This document shows, in pieces, positions 32,881 through 45,564 of a stretch of DNA of 64,000 nucleotides. The DNA comes from Paratinospora sagittata (taxonomy: Eukaryota; Streptophyta; Magnoliopsida; Ranunculales; Menispermaceae): assembly GCA_035771175.1 (NCBI GenBank), contig CM069597.1, positions 15,163,001 to 15,227,000 of the forward strand, in the 5' to 3' direction. Position 1 is the stretch's first letter, and each line of letters starts with the position of its first letter. A program made the translations under genes and the position numbers. The notes beneath the pieces are model-generated. The model was not told where the DNA came from. It worked only from the letters and a program-made list of their open reading frames with translations, and ran no database searches.

Positions 32881-34300
32881 ATGGTATCTAGACAGCGACT
32901 GCTCAAGGCACATAACTAAAGATAGATCTAACTTTCTAAGCCTTGGAAAAAATAAAAGAGGAAAGGTCACCTTCGGATATGATAGCAAAGGTGATATTGA
33001 AGGCATTAGAACTATTCGTAACGATTCTCTATCCATATCTGATATACTTTATGTTAAAGGGCTGAAGCATACTCTTTTGAGCATAAGTCAATTATGTGAC
33101 AATGGTTATGACATTTCATTTGAAGCAAAAAGGTGCATTGTCAAGAATGCTGATAAAACTGTTGCATTCATTGCATCTAGAATTAAGAATGTGTATTGCA
33201 CAAACTTCAATGACATGAAGAAACAAAATGAAACATGTTTAAGTGCTATCTCTGGTAATGATGCATGGCTATGGCATATGAGATTAGCTCATATTAACAT
33301 GGACAACATATCTAGAATTGTTAAACATGATTTGGCCACGGAAATTTTGAAAGGAACTTACTCAAATGATGAGGTTTGTGAACTAAGTCAACTTGGTAAG
33401 CACACCCGATCATCATTTAAGAGCAAGAGGCATCAATCAACCTCTAGAGCTCTCGAACTGATTCGCATGGATCTTTTTGGACCAACCAAAACTCAAAGCT
33501 TAGGTGGTAAATCATATGTGTTTGTGATTGTTGATGACTTTACTCGATTCACTGGGTATTTCTATTAGCTCATAAATCTGATGCTTGTCAAACATTTATA
33601 AAATTCTGTAAAAGAGTGAAAAATAAAAAGGGGTACAAAATCAACATAATTAGGAGTGATAGAGGTGGTGAATTTGTCAATAAAAATCTTGAAGAATTTT
33701 GTAACAATCAAGGTTACACTCACCATCTATCAGCCCCTAGGACACCACAACAAAATGGTGTAGTTGAAAAAAAGAACAGAACTCTGCAGGAGATGTGTAG
33801 AACAATGCTCAATGAGTATAACAATGCAAATCATTTTTGGGGTGAAGCTATAAACACTGCCTGCTATGTGATGAGCCAAGTTCTGATTAGAAAAGATTTG
33901 AATAAAACTCCATATAAACTATGGAAGGGTAGAGCACCCAACATCACTTACTTCCGAGTATTCAGATGTAAATGTTTTATTCTTAATGATAAAGACAATC
34001 TAGATAAGTTTGAACCTAAATCTGACATAAGAATATTCTTCTCTCGGCAGAGCCTTCAACAAATCAAATCAAACTGTAAAAGAATCAATTCACGTAAACT
34101 TTGATGAAAGTGTTAATAAAAAAAGTTTTGAGGATGAATTTAAGCAATGAAATTTTGATGACGATGAACTCAAGACAACCAAGGTTGTAAATCTTGAACC
34201 TGAACCATCTCTAGAATCTTCTAAAAACTCTATACTACTTCAAGGTCTTTCCTAAGATCAAATTTTAGGAGATCCAAGAAAAGGTGCATCCACCAGAGCC
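32881..34300 (+). pseudogene. Sirevirus D protease and integrase
   Basis: Protease: WYLDSDCSRHI in place of the usual W-x-x-D-S-G motif (Gly to Asp, at about 32881), then KGLKHTLLSISQLCDNGYDI. GAG-pre-integrase: WLWHMRLAHINM (33268 on). Integrase core: first Asp in LIRMDLFGPTKT, a frameshift at 33568, second Asp in IIRSDRGGEFVN, and the catalytic Glu in QQNGVVEKKNRTLQEM, so the D-D-E triad survives. It continues with the LNKTPYKLWKGRAPN block and a degraded linker to RT. The polyprotein order PR-INT-RT-RH is that of Ty1/copia. Confidence 0.9.
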
Positions 34301-35228
34301 TCAATTCAAAAAGATCAAGAACTTGTTGCTTTTGTATCACAATTTGAACCAATTAAAGTGGAAGATGCACTGAAAGATGAAAATCGGATTCTTGCTATGC
34401 AAGAAGAACTAGGACACTTTGTGCGAAATAAAGTATGGGAATTAGTTCCTAGACCTTTTCATCAATCTGTTATCGGAACCAAATGGATCTTTAGGAACAA
34501 GAAGAATGATCAAGGCATCATTGTCCGCAATAAGGCTAGATTGGTTGCACAAGGGTACAACCAAGAAGAAGGCATGGACTTCAAAGAAGCCTTTGCCTCA
34601 GTATAAAGATTAGAGGCAATAAGGGTGCTACTTGCCAATGCTTGTTACAAGGACTTTCCCTTATATCAAATGGATATAAAGAGTTCTTTTCTAAATGGTT
34701 ACGTCAATGAAGAGGTATATGTTGAACAACCACTAGGGTTTGAGGATGCTCAAGACCTGACTCCACAAAGCTTTATATGGATTGAGACAAGCTCCAAGAG
34801 CTTGGTATGATTGACTGAGTTCATTTCTTTTAGATCATAAGTTTCAAAAAGGAAAACTTGATCTAACTTTGTTTATTAAACACCACAATGATAAAATGCT
34901 TATTGTTCAAATATATGTGGACGATATCATTTTTGGTGCATCAAACAAAGAACTATGTGATGAGTTTTCAAAATTAATGTAGAAAGAATTTGAAATGAGT
35001 ATGATGATAGAACTTGCATACTTTCTCGGCTTACAAGTTAAACAAATGTCGAAAGACACCTTCATAAGCCAATCAAAGTATGCTAAGGAAATGGTTAAAA
35101 AGTTTCGAAGGCACAATTTGAAATCGATTGACACTCCTTGTACTTCTACAATCAAATTAGATAAGGATGAAAAAGGTATATCGATTGATTCAAAAATTTA
35201 TAGAAGCATGATTGGAAGTCTTTTGTAG
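34301..35228 (+). pseudogene. Sirevirus D reverse transcriptase
   Basis: VIGTKWIFRNKKNDQG, NKARLVAQGYNQEEGMDFKE, then a TAA stop after FASV (34604-34606). It goes on with YQMDIKSSFLNGYVNEEVY, a frameshift near 34790, the catalytic IYVDDIIFGAS, a TAG stop at 34979-34981 (usual Gln), and MSMMIELAYFLGLQVKQM. It copies the element's RNA into DNA; this copy is inactive. Confidence 0.9.
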
Positions 35229-35864
35229 TTAACAACAAATCGACCAGACATCATGTTCAGTGTCTATCTTTGTGCAAGATTTCAATCTGAACCTAAAGAA
35301 TCTCATTTAAAGTGTGTAAAACGAATATTCAGATACATTAATGGCACAACACACTTAGGAATTTGGTATTCCAACTGTACTACTTTTGATCTTAGAAGTT
35401 ATGTAGACTCTGACTACGTCGATAGTCAAACAAATAGGAAAATTACCTCTGAATTTTGTCACTTTCTTGAAAATTCTTTGATTTCTTGGTTTTGCAAGAA
35501 ACAACATTTAATGGCATTATCCACGGCTGAAGCAGAATATGTTGCAGCTGGAAGTTGTTGTTCTCAAGTTCTTTACATGAAACAACTACTTCCGAATTAT
35601 CAAATATTTATTCAATGTGTTGAAATTTTATGTGATAATACCAGTGCTATGAACATATCTAAAAATCCTGTAATGCACTCCCGAACTAAGCATATTCAAA
35701 TAAAACATCACTTTTTACGGGATCATGTGCAAAATGGAGAAGTCGTATTCTCTTATATTGGAACCAAAGAACAACAGGTTGACATTTTTACTAAAGCTTT
35801 ACCAAAAGACCAGTTTGTTCATATTTGCAGAGAACTTGGAATGTTCTTTGAGACCGATCTGTAG
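35229..35864 (+). pseudogene. Sirevirus D RNase H
   Basis: Open for 203 codons from 35253. ARFQSEPKESHLKCVKRIFR, the acidic YVDSDYVDSQTNRK, LISWFCKKQHLMALSTAEAEYV, CDNTSAMNISKNPVMHSRTK and IFTKALPKDQF, ending with a stop. This is the most intact pol domain of the element. Confidence 0.9.
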
Positions 35865-36153
35865 CACTTTGATGCTTACCTCTATATGGGGAGATATATT
35901 TCATGCTACTTTACTCTTTTTGATATTTCAAAAGGGGGAGAAAGTACTATCATTGAAGCATCATAAACTCAGGGGGAGTTTAACACTAAGGGGGAGTCTT
36001 AGTGATATTTTATGTACATTCTTTAGTAATACACTCATATCATGTGAAGCAATGAACATTAATAATACTGCATGTCATACATACATACATCATTTTATTA
36101 GCATGCTTCAAAGCCTACAATAATGTGTTTGAAATCATCAAAAAGGGGGAGAT
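35865..36153 (+). other. 3' untranslated region and PPT of Sirevirus D
   Basis: No gene. Four purine-rich tracts: AAAAGGGGGAG near 35930, CAGGGGGAG near 35970, AAGGGGGAG near 35987 and the PPT proper, AAAAAGGGGGAGA, at 36140-36152 against the LTR. Multiple PPT-like tracts before the LTR are described for Sireviruses. Confidence 0.75.
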
Positions 36154-38167
36154 TGTTGAATCAATTATCCTCATGTCTCTTACAAGAATTTGTCCCTATT
36201 ATGAAATATTTTGATGATTACAAAACTACATTTTGTTCATCATATTACTGCGCATATGGCATATCTAATCTTACGTGAAGGTATCGAAGATTCAATGATG
36301 CATGGCGAACATATTAAAAGATCTTCTTAAAGACCATGATCATTTGAAGATGTTTATTTGTATGATTAGATTATGATAGGTTGTAGGACCTTCTATGTCA
36401 TGTGATTCAATAATATCCATGCCTGCATGTTTTAATCGATCGGTTACATGTTCGATTTAATCCGGTTACATTATGTTTTATCGAGCTTTAATCGAGAAAT
36501 TAAAAACAACTTTTATAAAAGTTTTTCAGGACGCTAATGTTTTAGCAGCGCCCTCCTGGACTTGATAAGTCAGGACGTTGATAAAATGTTAGGACGTTCA
36601 AGGTTGAATTGAACTGATTAATAAGGACGCTTACTTGTTAGTAGTGACCTTTCTTTTATCAACCTTTGAGACTGCCAGGATGTTGACTTAGTTTCAGCTC
36701 GCTGAAAAATCTTTTTATCTTTAAGTGATTTTTATCTTTAAGGATGTTGATAAATTATAAGTTGAATGAATTATTAGGACGCTACTTGTGTAGGAGTGCC
36801 CTCATTTTAGAATCAACTTAAATAACTTTCAGGACGCTCATCATCCGTCAGCGCGCTTAAAATCTTTTTAAAATTATTTGTAATAATTCAGGATGCTTCC
36901 TTGTGAGTAGTGCCCTCATGTGTTTTACGTTTTAAAACAAAGCAGGACACTTACTGCGAAGTAGTGCTTTAAGTCGTTTAATTATCAAAGCAAGTTAGGG
37001 CGCTTACTATTTAGTAGCGTCCTCACTTCAATGTTCAGTAGGACGCTGATGTTCTATGAGCGCCCTCAAAGGAACAAAACGACAGAAAAATTATTTTTGT
37101 TGTTCTGACATTTCTGTTATTTTTGCTCACCATTTCAGAACTGTACGAATATTTTTCAGAACTTTTCAGAATCCTACAATAACTTTTTTAGAATTTTTTA
37201 AACGTTCTAAAAAACTCATTAGAACATTCCGCTTTCATGAAAGGATCAGATGATTCAGGTGGTATCGTCGTAATATGCATGAAACTGAATTGATCCATTT
37301 AGAGAAAGAATGTTAACATTATATTTGAAATAACTTAGAATGCCAATATTGTCAAGTCCATTGCGCCTTTGTTATTCCTATATATAAGTGTTGCCTTACA
37401 GCAGAAAAACAACTAACGATATACGAAAACTGATATTCATTCAAAGCATATTAACAGTTTTCGTTTGTGCTAAAACACTTTTTGAAAGTTAGTCTTCTTT
37501 CACTTGTGCTTGATCTTACGATCTTTTGAAAGAAAAACTTCAAGTCTTCTGGGTTGATTGATCTTCATCTTCATTATTTCGAAAACCTATTGAAGAGGAC
37601 AAAAGCTTTTTGAACCTGTTTTCAGCATAAACTTCATCATACATATTTTGTTGAATCTGTGGCAACAGAAGGTTCAATCCAAAGCTTTGTAAGTATCACT
37701 TGGATTCTGAGTGAAAGGAATCATATCTCATCTTGTATTCAGTTTGTAGTAACTGGTAAGTCACTGAGTTAGAGCAAGTGTTGCTCAAATTGTAAACGGT
37801 CCTCTCACACCAATAAGTTGAGAATAGGATCTTTCTCGCCTTTAAGTAGAAAAACGGTCTTTTCACACCCGTAAGCTGAGAAACGGTAGTTCTCACACCC
37901 GTAAGTTGAGAAAGGGTTCTAGTTTTATCTTCACCCGAAATAAGGTCCTTAGTAGAGTTTGAACAAATCCTAACTGAGGAGGTTAGGTGGTGGATGTAGG
38001 TGCGGCCGAACCACTATAAATCTTGTTTGCATTGTCCCATTTACATTTATTGTATTTAATTCCTATACATTGTTTAATTTGCTTTCATTATTCTGCACAG
38101 ATTAAAGAAAGGTTAACATCTGCTAAGTGTCCAATTCACCTCCCTCTTGGAGATATCTGGGCCAACA
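36154..38167 (+). repeat. 3' LTR of Sirevirus D
   Basis: TGTTGAATC...GGGCCAACA, 2014 bases. U3 array at 36525-37070, TATA at 37378-37388, minisatellite at 37790-37915. Confidence 0.95.
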
Positions 38168-38172
38168 TATAG
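38168..38172. repeat. Target site duplication of Sirevirus D, right
   Basis: TATAG, identical to 29242-29246. The RNase H of Sirevirus B continues from here. Confidence 0.9.
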
Positions 38173-38199
38173 CACTTGTATTATCACAATAAATATCTG

Positions 38200-39544
38200 T
38201 GTAATACTTTGGGTTTGCACAAAAAAACAAAAAATTGAACTTCGAGCACCTTTTTGGCTATAAAAAAGTGCCCCCACTTTTGGTATTTTGCACACTAAAT
38301 CCCTCTTCTCTCTTGCTCTTTGTTGGCGCTACACTCTCATTGAGTTTTTTGTCTTCTGTTTTGAGACTCTCTTTTCAAGACTCTCTAGCGATGTAACGTG
38401 GTTCTGCTCAAGAGAAGGCGCCAGTGCTAGAAAGAAGGATTATCTGAAGGTGGGGAACAAAACATAGGTTTGCGTATTTTATGACTTTTATTAAAGTTTA
38501 CATTCATTTATCAGTATGTCTACTATTCATTTACACTGCATTATTGCGAACAATGTTTACACTTGTCATACTAATGCCTGTATATTTGGAGTTCATGAAT
38601 TACACTATTACTATGCCAGATTAGTAGTCAATTTGGCTCAACCAGACATAGTCTTATCCTCAATAGTGAACGAGAGGCAGCGTTCTGCTCTAGAAAATTT
38701 ATATTTAAGTAGACCTCGTGTCGCACCTCTCAACTAGAGACTGATCTGGTTGGTCTTATTTGAAAGCTATTAGCTTGTATAAGTGATACTGAACATCCTA
38801 ACCTTGCACGTGGTGATACTGACCTGATAAGAATCACCAGACGTTGCCAAACCCTGTCTAATGTTAATAAAGACCGGACTTGTTCATGCATTGGCATCAT
38901 ACATAAGCACCACCTAGGGACGTAAGTGGTTTATGATCCACAGAATAGTTAGAAGCAATGCTCACTATTATTGACATTTCTCTAGAAAGGGACGTACAAT
39001 GAGAACGTGGGATCACCTGGGGATGGACATCTGTACGTGAATCCAGGGCGTCGTTCCTAAGGAGGGACGTACAATGACAACCAGGGTTTACCTGGGGACG
39101 GACATCTGTACGTGAACTCAGGCGACGTACAATCATGGAACCATTACGAGACAGTGCCATGTATACATACATGTTGATTGATTATGATGCTATGATGTGT
39201 TTATGTGATATTAGATTATGAAGTTTCCTTTATTAATTTTCATATTCACGAACTATTTTACCCACTAGGCGAGTGGCTCACCCCGTTGTTAACCAGTTTT
39301 TTAGGAGATTAGGGTGGACTGGGTTCAGGTTTTTGGGCCCACATTTTTGTACCCTTTGTTTATTTATTGGAGATTTTGGGAGGATGTTCCCTTTTCTATT
39401 TCATGTACAAAAATATATTTTGAAATTAATAAAATCAGACTTGTACTTAATTGTGTACCTGCGCACTCGGTTACTATTATAATGCATTCGCGCCCCGTCC
39501 GTGAGTGTTCCTCCAGCTTAGGCGCGTCCGGGAAGGGTGTGGCA
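38200..39544 (+). repeat. Solo LTR of the Gyp family
   Basis: 1345 bases, starting TGTAATACTTTGGGTTTGCAC and ending GGGTGTGGCA: the Gyp-1 LTR in the opposite orientation, with no internal region. Flanks are ATCTG (38195-38199) and ATCAG (39545-39549), a target duplication with one mismatch. Host is the RNase H of Sirevirus B, which reads on across the insertion. It keeps two copies of the 75-base unit, like the Gyp-1 3' LTR. Confidence 0.9.
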
Positions 39545-39549
39545 ATCAG

Positions 39550-41018
39550 CTCATGGAATATTAATTTTATAATCTGAAAGTTGTTGTTTAAGATATAACA
39601 CTTAAGCACAACAACTTTTGGCTACAACGTATTTAGCCAATGATGTGGATAATGCCATCGAATTTTGTTTATTGCTAAACCAAGAAATGAGTGAAACACC
39701 CATGAAATGACAAAATCCTGAGGTACTTTTTCGATCTGTTAAACTTTCAGCATAGTCGAAATCAACAAAGCTCTTGAGATTGAAAAAAGTTCCTTTAGCG
39801 TAACAAATACCCATATCTAGTGTGCCACTGATGTATCAAAATATTCATTTAACACACTTTAGATGAGACTCTTTAGGATCAGACTGGAATCTAGCACATA
39901 GACAAACACCAAACATAATATCAGGTCTGTTTGCCGTTAGATACAACAAACTTTTTATCATTCCTTTATATAGCTTAGTGTTAATTGGTTTTCCTTTTTC
40001 ATCCTTATCCATTTTGATGGCTGAATTGCAAGGAGTATCAATAGTTTTCAAATTTTTGAATTTGAACTTTTTAATCATGTTCCTTGCATACTTCGATTGG
40101 GTTAAGAAAGTTTATTTTTTATTTTCTTATTTTGTAAACCAAAGAAGTAGTTTAATTCCCCCATCATGCTCATTTCAAACTCGCTTGTCATGATAAATGA
40201 AAACTCATCACACAAGGTCTTGTTTGATGTACCAAAGATAATGTCATCAACATAGATTTGCACTAGAAGCATATCATTATCTTAGCATTTAATGAATAAA
40301 GTTGGATCTAGGGTTCCTTTTTTGAACTTATGATTCAAGAGGAATGTGCTAAGTCTATCGTACCACGCTTTAGGAGCATATTTCAAACCATTTAAAACTT
40401 TTCTAAGTCTATAAACAGGATCAAGTTTGAAACTGTCCTCAAAACCGGGTGGTTGCTCCACATAGACCTCTTCATTTATAAATCCATTCAAGAAAGCACT
40501 TTTGACATCCATTTGATATAACATGAAACTGTTATAACAAGCATAAGCAAGTAATAATCTAATTGCTTATAATCTTACTACTGGAGCAAAAGCTTCTTCA
40601 TAGTCAATTTCTTCTTCTTAATTGTAGCCTTGTGCTACCAATCTTGCTTTGTTTCTGACTATGATTCTTTTCTCATCTTTCTTGTTCTTAAACACCCATT
40701 TGGTTCCAATAACACTTAACACTTTGGTGTTCAGGTTTAGGTACAAGATCTCACACTTTGTTTCTAGTGAAGTGTCCCAAGTCTTCTTGCATAGCAAGAC
40801 TCCAATTTTCATCAACTAAAGCTTCTTCTACCTTAGTAGGCTCAATCGGGGATACAAAAGCTACATGCCCTTGATCTTTAAGTGAAGCTCTAGTTACTAC
40901 ACCTAGGTTTGGATCACCTATGATCTGATCTTGAGGGTGACCTAAAAGCAACCTAGTGTTCTTGGGTGGTTTAGCAACTGGTTCAACTTGGGTTCACTAG
41001 ATTCATGATCAACAAGTT
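39550..41018 (-). pseudogene. Sirevirus B pol: RNase H and reverse transcriptase
   Basis: Continues pol to the right of the nested insertions. RNase H: KSFVDFDYAESLTDRKSTSG, LISWFSNKQNSMALSTSLAKY (39814-39602). Connection: FKNLKTIDTPCNSAI, YLTANRPDIMFGVCLCARFQ (40078-39845). RT: catalytic IYVDDIIFGTS (about 40240), YQMDVKSAFLNGFINEEVY (40524-40282), IGTKWVFKNKKDEKR and VRNKARLVAQGYN (40815-40618), and the linker to integrase (40951). Several frame breaks. Cut at 41018 by Gyp-2; the integrase half is not seen elsewhere in the window. Confidence 0.9.
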
Positions 41019-41192
41019 TGTCACACCCCACTCGAACGAGCCTAAACCATCGAGACACTCGCAGGTGGAGCGTGAATGCATTATAACAGTTATCGAGTGC
41101 GGAGGTACACAATTCAAGTACACGTTTAATTTCATTAATTTCAGAATGTATTTTGTACAGAATGGATGTGGTCTGGAACCACCAATAATAAG

Positions 41193-41197
41193 GGAAC
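41193..41197. repeat. Target site duplication of the Athila-like solo LTR, left
   Basis: GGAAC, repeated exactly at 42676-42680. Confidence 0.85.
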
Positions 41198-42675
41198 TGA
41201 TAGTTACATATTTAAATAGGATTTATAGCATGTTTTAGGATGATTTATACATTAGTTTAGTGTGTTTATGTTAGTTTTGATTCATTTGTTAGTTTAGGAA
41301 TAAAGAGGTTTTTATGCATTATTTCGGTTTGTTAATTTATATGTTTGATCACTTTATGTTTTGAGTGTTTTAAGTACTTGCTTTGCATTGTTATGTAGGT
41401 ATTTAGATGTGTGGAAGAGAGCATGAATGGTGAACATAACATATGAGAAGCCTAGATGATGTCTCACGAAGAACCCAAGTCAAAAAGTAGAAGAAAATTG
41501 GTTAAGTCAATAAGAAGGAAGTCAAGCGGAGCAGAAAAATGGCTAAGTCCACAGACGGAGCACGACCCAGTCTCTGGGGGTCGCGGCGCTCATCGTGGCG
41601 TCGGGTTGGTAGTCAAGAGAAGGCTCTGGGAGCCTCGGCGCTCACCGTGGCGCTGGAAAACTTATCGGAGTGTCACAGCAGCGGGTGTTTTTAGTTGCGT
41701 TTTAGCAACTTGGAATTTGGGGAATTTCGGGACTTTCCAATTTTTACACACAACGAAAGGGGGCTTATTATATATCAAAAGAAAGGGTTTTTCGAGACGA
41801 ACATATTGGAATAGAGTAGAGAACGAAGTTTTGCGGCTGGAGTGAGGTGGAAAAGAAAATCTACATTGAAGAACGTTGACAACTTCTACACGTTCTAGTT
41901 TGCTTTCCTTTGTTCTAATTCATGTTTGAACCATTGTTTACCATTTTTATTTCTTTAGTTATGAACTAAACCTCTTTTCTAGAGGTGTAGATTGAACCAA
42001 ACTGGAGACTATGTCTTAGCTTTTATGATTTAAATTATTGTTAATAAAGTTCTATAGTTTATTTATATTTCTCTGGGTGTAATGCTTTTAATCCCCTGAT
42101 CACGGATTAGATGATAATAGATTCGAGGTAGATGCTCCAAAATAGGGTACCTTGGGTTCGAATATGGGAAACATAACCTAGGCTATCGTGAGACTCAAAA
42201 GGAGATCGAGAACCTTTGAAGTCATTAAATGGAAATCATAGATCTTAATGAATTACCGTTGTGTTAGGTTTTCATCGAAAGAGTTAAATCAACACAAAGA
42301 TAATATGCTCTAGTTCTACTTCAAAAGAGAGAATTAGAAACATTAGGAATTCTGACTTATAAGCTAAGGAACTGATTTAATAATATATATATATATATAT
42401 ATATATAAAGACATCGTTGAGAGTGAGGTGACATCGAACCTCTAGTATATTCTCCAATTGATTTTTCTATTCAATTTTATTTGCATTGTTGATTTCATAC
42501 TAAGTTGTTTTAGTTATTGCTTTTCATTACTCAATCATTTGAAATTGGTTTTCTAGATAAAATTAGGGTTTAAACGGGGTAGATAGTGTAGTAAATATCC
42601 CTAAGGACGATACCCAATTTCTCATCGGAATATATTATAACTTGAAAACTGTTCACTTGCGGTTTGCTTGCAATA
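41198..42675 (+). repeat. Solo Athila-like LTR
   Basis: 1478 bases starting TGATAGTTACATATT and ending GCAATA (expected CA lost), flanked by GGAAC on both sides. Its second half (ATAACCTAGG..., ...CGATACCCAATTTCTCATCGG) has the style of Athila LTR ends, and it contains GC-rich 'ggcgctcaccgtggcgctgg'-type words near 41580-41665. A TA run lies at about 42385-42407. The 129-codon open frame at 41456 is inside the LTR and is not called a gene. Confidence 0.75.
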
Positions 42676-42680
42676 GGAAC
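42676..42680. repeat. Target site duplication of the Athila-like solo LTR, right
   Basis: GGAAC; the Gyp LTR sequence resumes here. Confidence 0.85.
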
Positions 42681-43864
42681 ATCCTCCCAAAAATCTCCCT
42701 AACTAATTGAACAAATAAGTAGAGGGCCCAAAACACCTCTGCCCAATCTACCCTAGACTCATGTAAAATGGTAAGCAACTGGATGAGCTATTGCCCAATG
42801 GGTAAAATAATTTGTGAATATGACAATTAATAAAGAAGACATCTTAATCATACATCAAATATACACCCCATAGCATCATAAACAGTGCACATGGCTTGAC
42901 ATGTAAGTATACATAACGTCATCTCGTAATGGCTCTGTGACCGTATATCGCCCTAGGTTCACGTACAAATGTCCATCTCCAAGTAATCCTAGGTTCACAT
43001 TGTACGTCCATCTCTAAGGGAAACATCAATAATAGTGGGCATAGTTGCACCGGTAAATACGTTACAGATCACAAACCACTTACGTCCCTAGGTGGTTCTT
43101 ATTTCATGTATGATGACTATGCATGTGTGGGACCAGTTTTTACTTATATTGGACAGGATTTGGCTGCGTTCGGTGATGCTTGTCAGGGTCAACACCGCCG
43201 CTGGAATTGTTGGGATGTCCAGTATCACTTATACAAGCAGATAACTTTCAATGGGACCAACCAGAATAGTCACCAGGTCGAGAGGTGGGAACACGAGGTC
43301 TCGCTTAAATACCAAGTCTTCTAGAGCAGCAAGCTGCCTCCTGTTCACTATTCAAAGTCACTAAGGCAAAGACTAAGTCTGGTTTAGTCAAATTGACCAC
43401 TAATCCGGCGAAGTAACAGTGTAATACGTGGACTCCAAATATTAAGGCATAAGTATGATATGTAAGAACATTATACACAATAATCTAGTGTAAGTGAATA
43501 ATAGACATAATGATAAATGAATGAAAACTTTATGAAATGTCATAAGAAACGCAAACCTATGTTTCGTTTCCACCTTCAAATCGAACACTTGATGTTCTGG
43601 GCTCTTTCCCGGGCAGTGGCTCCTCAGCGTACAAGTGGAGAGTCTCTAAGAGAGAGAGTCTCAAAAGAGAAAGAGATAGAGAGAATGCCCAAGGAGTGAG
43701 CAGAGAGATGGAAAAGTTGGTGTGAGAAATAAGGGGAGGGGGCCCCCTTTTATAGGAAAAAGGGGTGCTCGAATGTTCAAGTACTGTTTTTCTTTTTTTC
43801 TTTTTTGTGTGTAAACCAAGGGTATTATACTCTACCCCCTTAAAATAATTTTGCCCTCAAAAGT

Positions 43865-44338
43865 TTAGTCCATGAAGTCATGATTGCCATCTTTGTGAGA
43901 TTCACTGCCTTGGTCATATTCAATTAGATCAGGGTATTGCTGGTAAGGTCCCTGAATTATACTTTGGCTTGTGGAATCCTCGACATCATCAATCAATGCA
44001 GAGCAAATGGAATCGGATTCCTCCGCAGAAGGTTCCGACATTTTCCTGACAAATGGTGGTGTAGGGCAGTGCAAGTTGTTTTGTTTCAGGGGTGGCAGAT
44101 TGAGTAGGGGAATGCTTTTACATGTTGTTGCTCGAATTCGCCCGCTTGGTAGTTTTGGCAGGAGAGGGGCCTGGATTGTTTTGAGCAATTTCATCACGAT
44201 ATAACCATATACGTTCTAGCAAATGGGATCGCAGTCGCTAAGGAGAGGGAGTTGGTGATGTATAGAAGTTGTGGGTTTCTTCTTGACTTGAAGGGCTCCC
44301 CCGAGGTTGCCAAGCAGGTCATGGTGTATATGGTTCAT
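43865..44338 (-). pseudogene. Small conserved 3' ORF, Gyp-2 copy
   Basis: Counterpart of 8804-9297. The last 110 codons are open (44197-43865): LPKLPSGRIRATTCKSIP, NLPPLKQNNLHCPTPPF, EESDSICSALIDDVEDSTSQ and an acidic C-terminus. Upstream, in another frame, it has HNFYTSPTPSP, a stop and LLERIWLYRDEIAQNN, parallel to Gyp-1. Here the two stops seen in the C-terminal half of the Gyp-1 copy are absent. Product unknown. Confidence 0.5.
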
Positions 44339-45559
44339 TACTCTTTTTTGTTCTTGATGCAATAAATTTAAATTCGCAAGTGTACGAAAATCAAGTTATA
44401 ATACCCATGGTGAGTGGGTTATCGTACCCACAGGGAATTATTATTTTTTCTCAATTACCAATTCACAGATTTAGAACTTTATTTAGACGATCAATAGAAG
44501 ATATCAGTACAATAAAAGTGTTGAAATTTAAAGTTTGAATGTAAGAAAGAAAATTAAAAGAAAATTTAAAGTAAGAAAAAATTCAATTATGGAAATCTAG
44601 AGAATCGACTTCACTTAGTTGCAAATCGGAATTAATTGGAATCGTTCATTGTTAAATTCATTTTTCAGATTTATAGATCAAATCCAATGGTCATCAATCC
44701 CCTCTCTCGAGAGCCAGATTGAAATCAATAAATGAAATTGGGTCTAGATCTCTCGATAAAGATCAATTTCTCAATTATGCTCTAAACTCTAGGGATTTTT
44801 AAACGATCACATAAAATCCTATAAATCTCTTGATCCTATAGAAATTTCATGTCACAATTGTCATTTTCCAACCTAAAAAACCCTCTCTCGAGTGCCACCC
44901 CTTAGATCTAGGTTCATTCAATTCATGATTAGTAAATTAAAAGAATTAAATACAAAAAACAATGAATAAACCATAGAAAATTGCATTAACAATGAAATAA
45001 ATCCACAATCAATCCATCAAAAACAACTAAGATCCATATGTTCTCTAGAATTCAAATTTAGTTCATAGCTTGGAGAAGAAAATACAAAATGAGATAGAAA
45101 ACATCAAAATCCTCTATAAAATGTGCTAGAAATACTATAGATCTTCGATCCGCCTCGCTTTCGAAGCCAATCTCCGTTTCCACAGCAACCTGACCCTCTT
45201 CCTTCCTTCTCCAATGGATCGTGCACAAAAAACCCTAAAAATTGATATATAATATGTCTTACTTCGCATTCGATTTGAATTGCCAAAATTGCCCAAACTT
45301 GTGCCAAAAAATAACATTTGCGCGGGAGCGATGCAGCGCTCGAGGTGGTAGCGCTCCGCGCCATTTTTTTTCCACTCATTTTATCACAATCTGGGCGCTG
45401 CAGCGCCCAGAACAATACAAGACATCGTCTCTTCTCTTGTTCAATCTTCATTCTTGCGCACTTCCTTGTATACTTCTCGCACATGTTCTTGGCTTCTTTC
45501 CACCATCATTTGGGCTTCGATTCACCACAATCTCCAGCTTTGATTACCTACAAAACAAA

Positions 45560-45564
45560 ACAAC
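45560..45564. repeat. Target site duplication of solo Gyp LTR, left
   Basis: ACAAC, repeated at 46906-46910. The intact 5' LTR of the same Athila element has a single ACAAC at 57535-57539, i.e. the empty site. Confidence 0.95.

Larger units (their letters stand above)
29247..38167 (+). mobile_element. Sirevirus D: complete Ty1/copia element
   Basis: 8921 bases with both LTRs (1985 and 2014 bases), PBS, gag, protease, integrase, RT, RNase H, PPT and a TATAG target duplication. It is inserted in the RNase H gene of Sirevirus B, opposite to it. The long LTRs, the gag with a second Cys/His knuckle and the run of purine tracts before the 3' LTR are typical of Sireviruses. In the first 157 bases the two LTRs differ at about ten positions by my count, so the insertion is not recent. 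All genes carry stops or frameshifts, so it is non-autonomous. Confidence 0.95.
41019..43829 (-). repeat. 3' LTR of Gyp-2, interrupted
   Basis: + strand TGTCACACCCCACTCG...GGGTATTATA (the last CA has become TA). After removing the 1478-base insert (41198-42675) and one copy of GGAAC it is about 1330 bases, matching the Gyp-1 LTRs. PPT follows at 43830-43842. Confidence 0.9.

Noticed and set aside
41456..41845. 129-codon basic ORF
   Set aside because: Contained in a solo LTR with target duplication; no domain, and its GC-rich part consists of LTR repeat words.
42385..42407. TA repeat as a possible element boundary
   Set aside because: Simple microsatellite inside the solo Athila-like LTR, whose ends are set by the GGAAC duplication.
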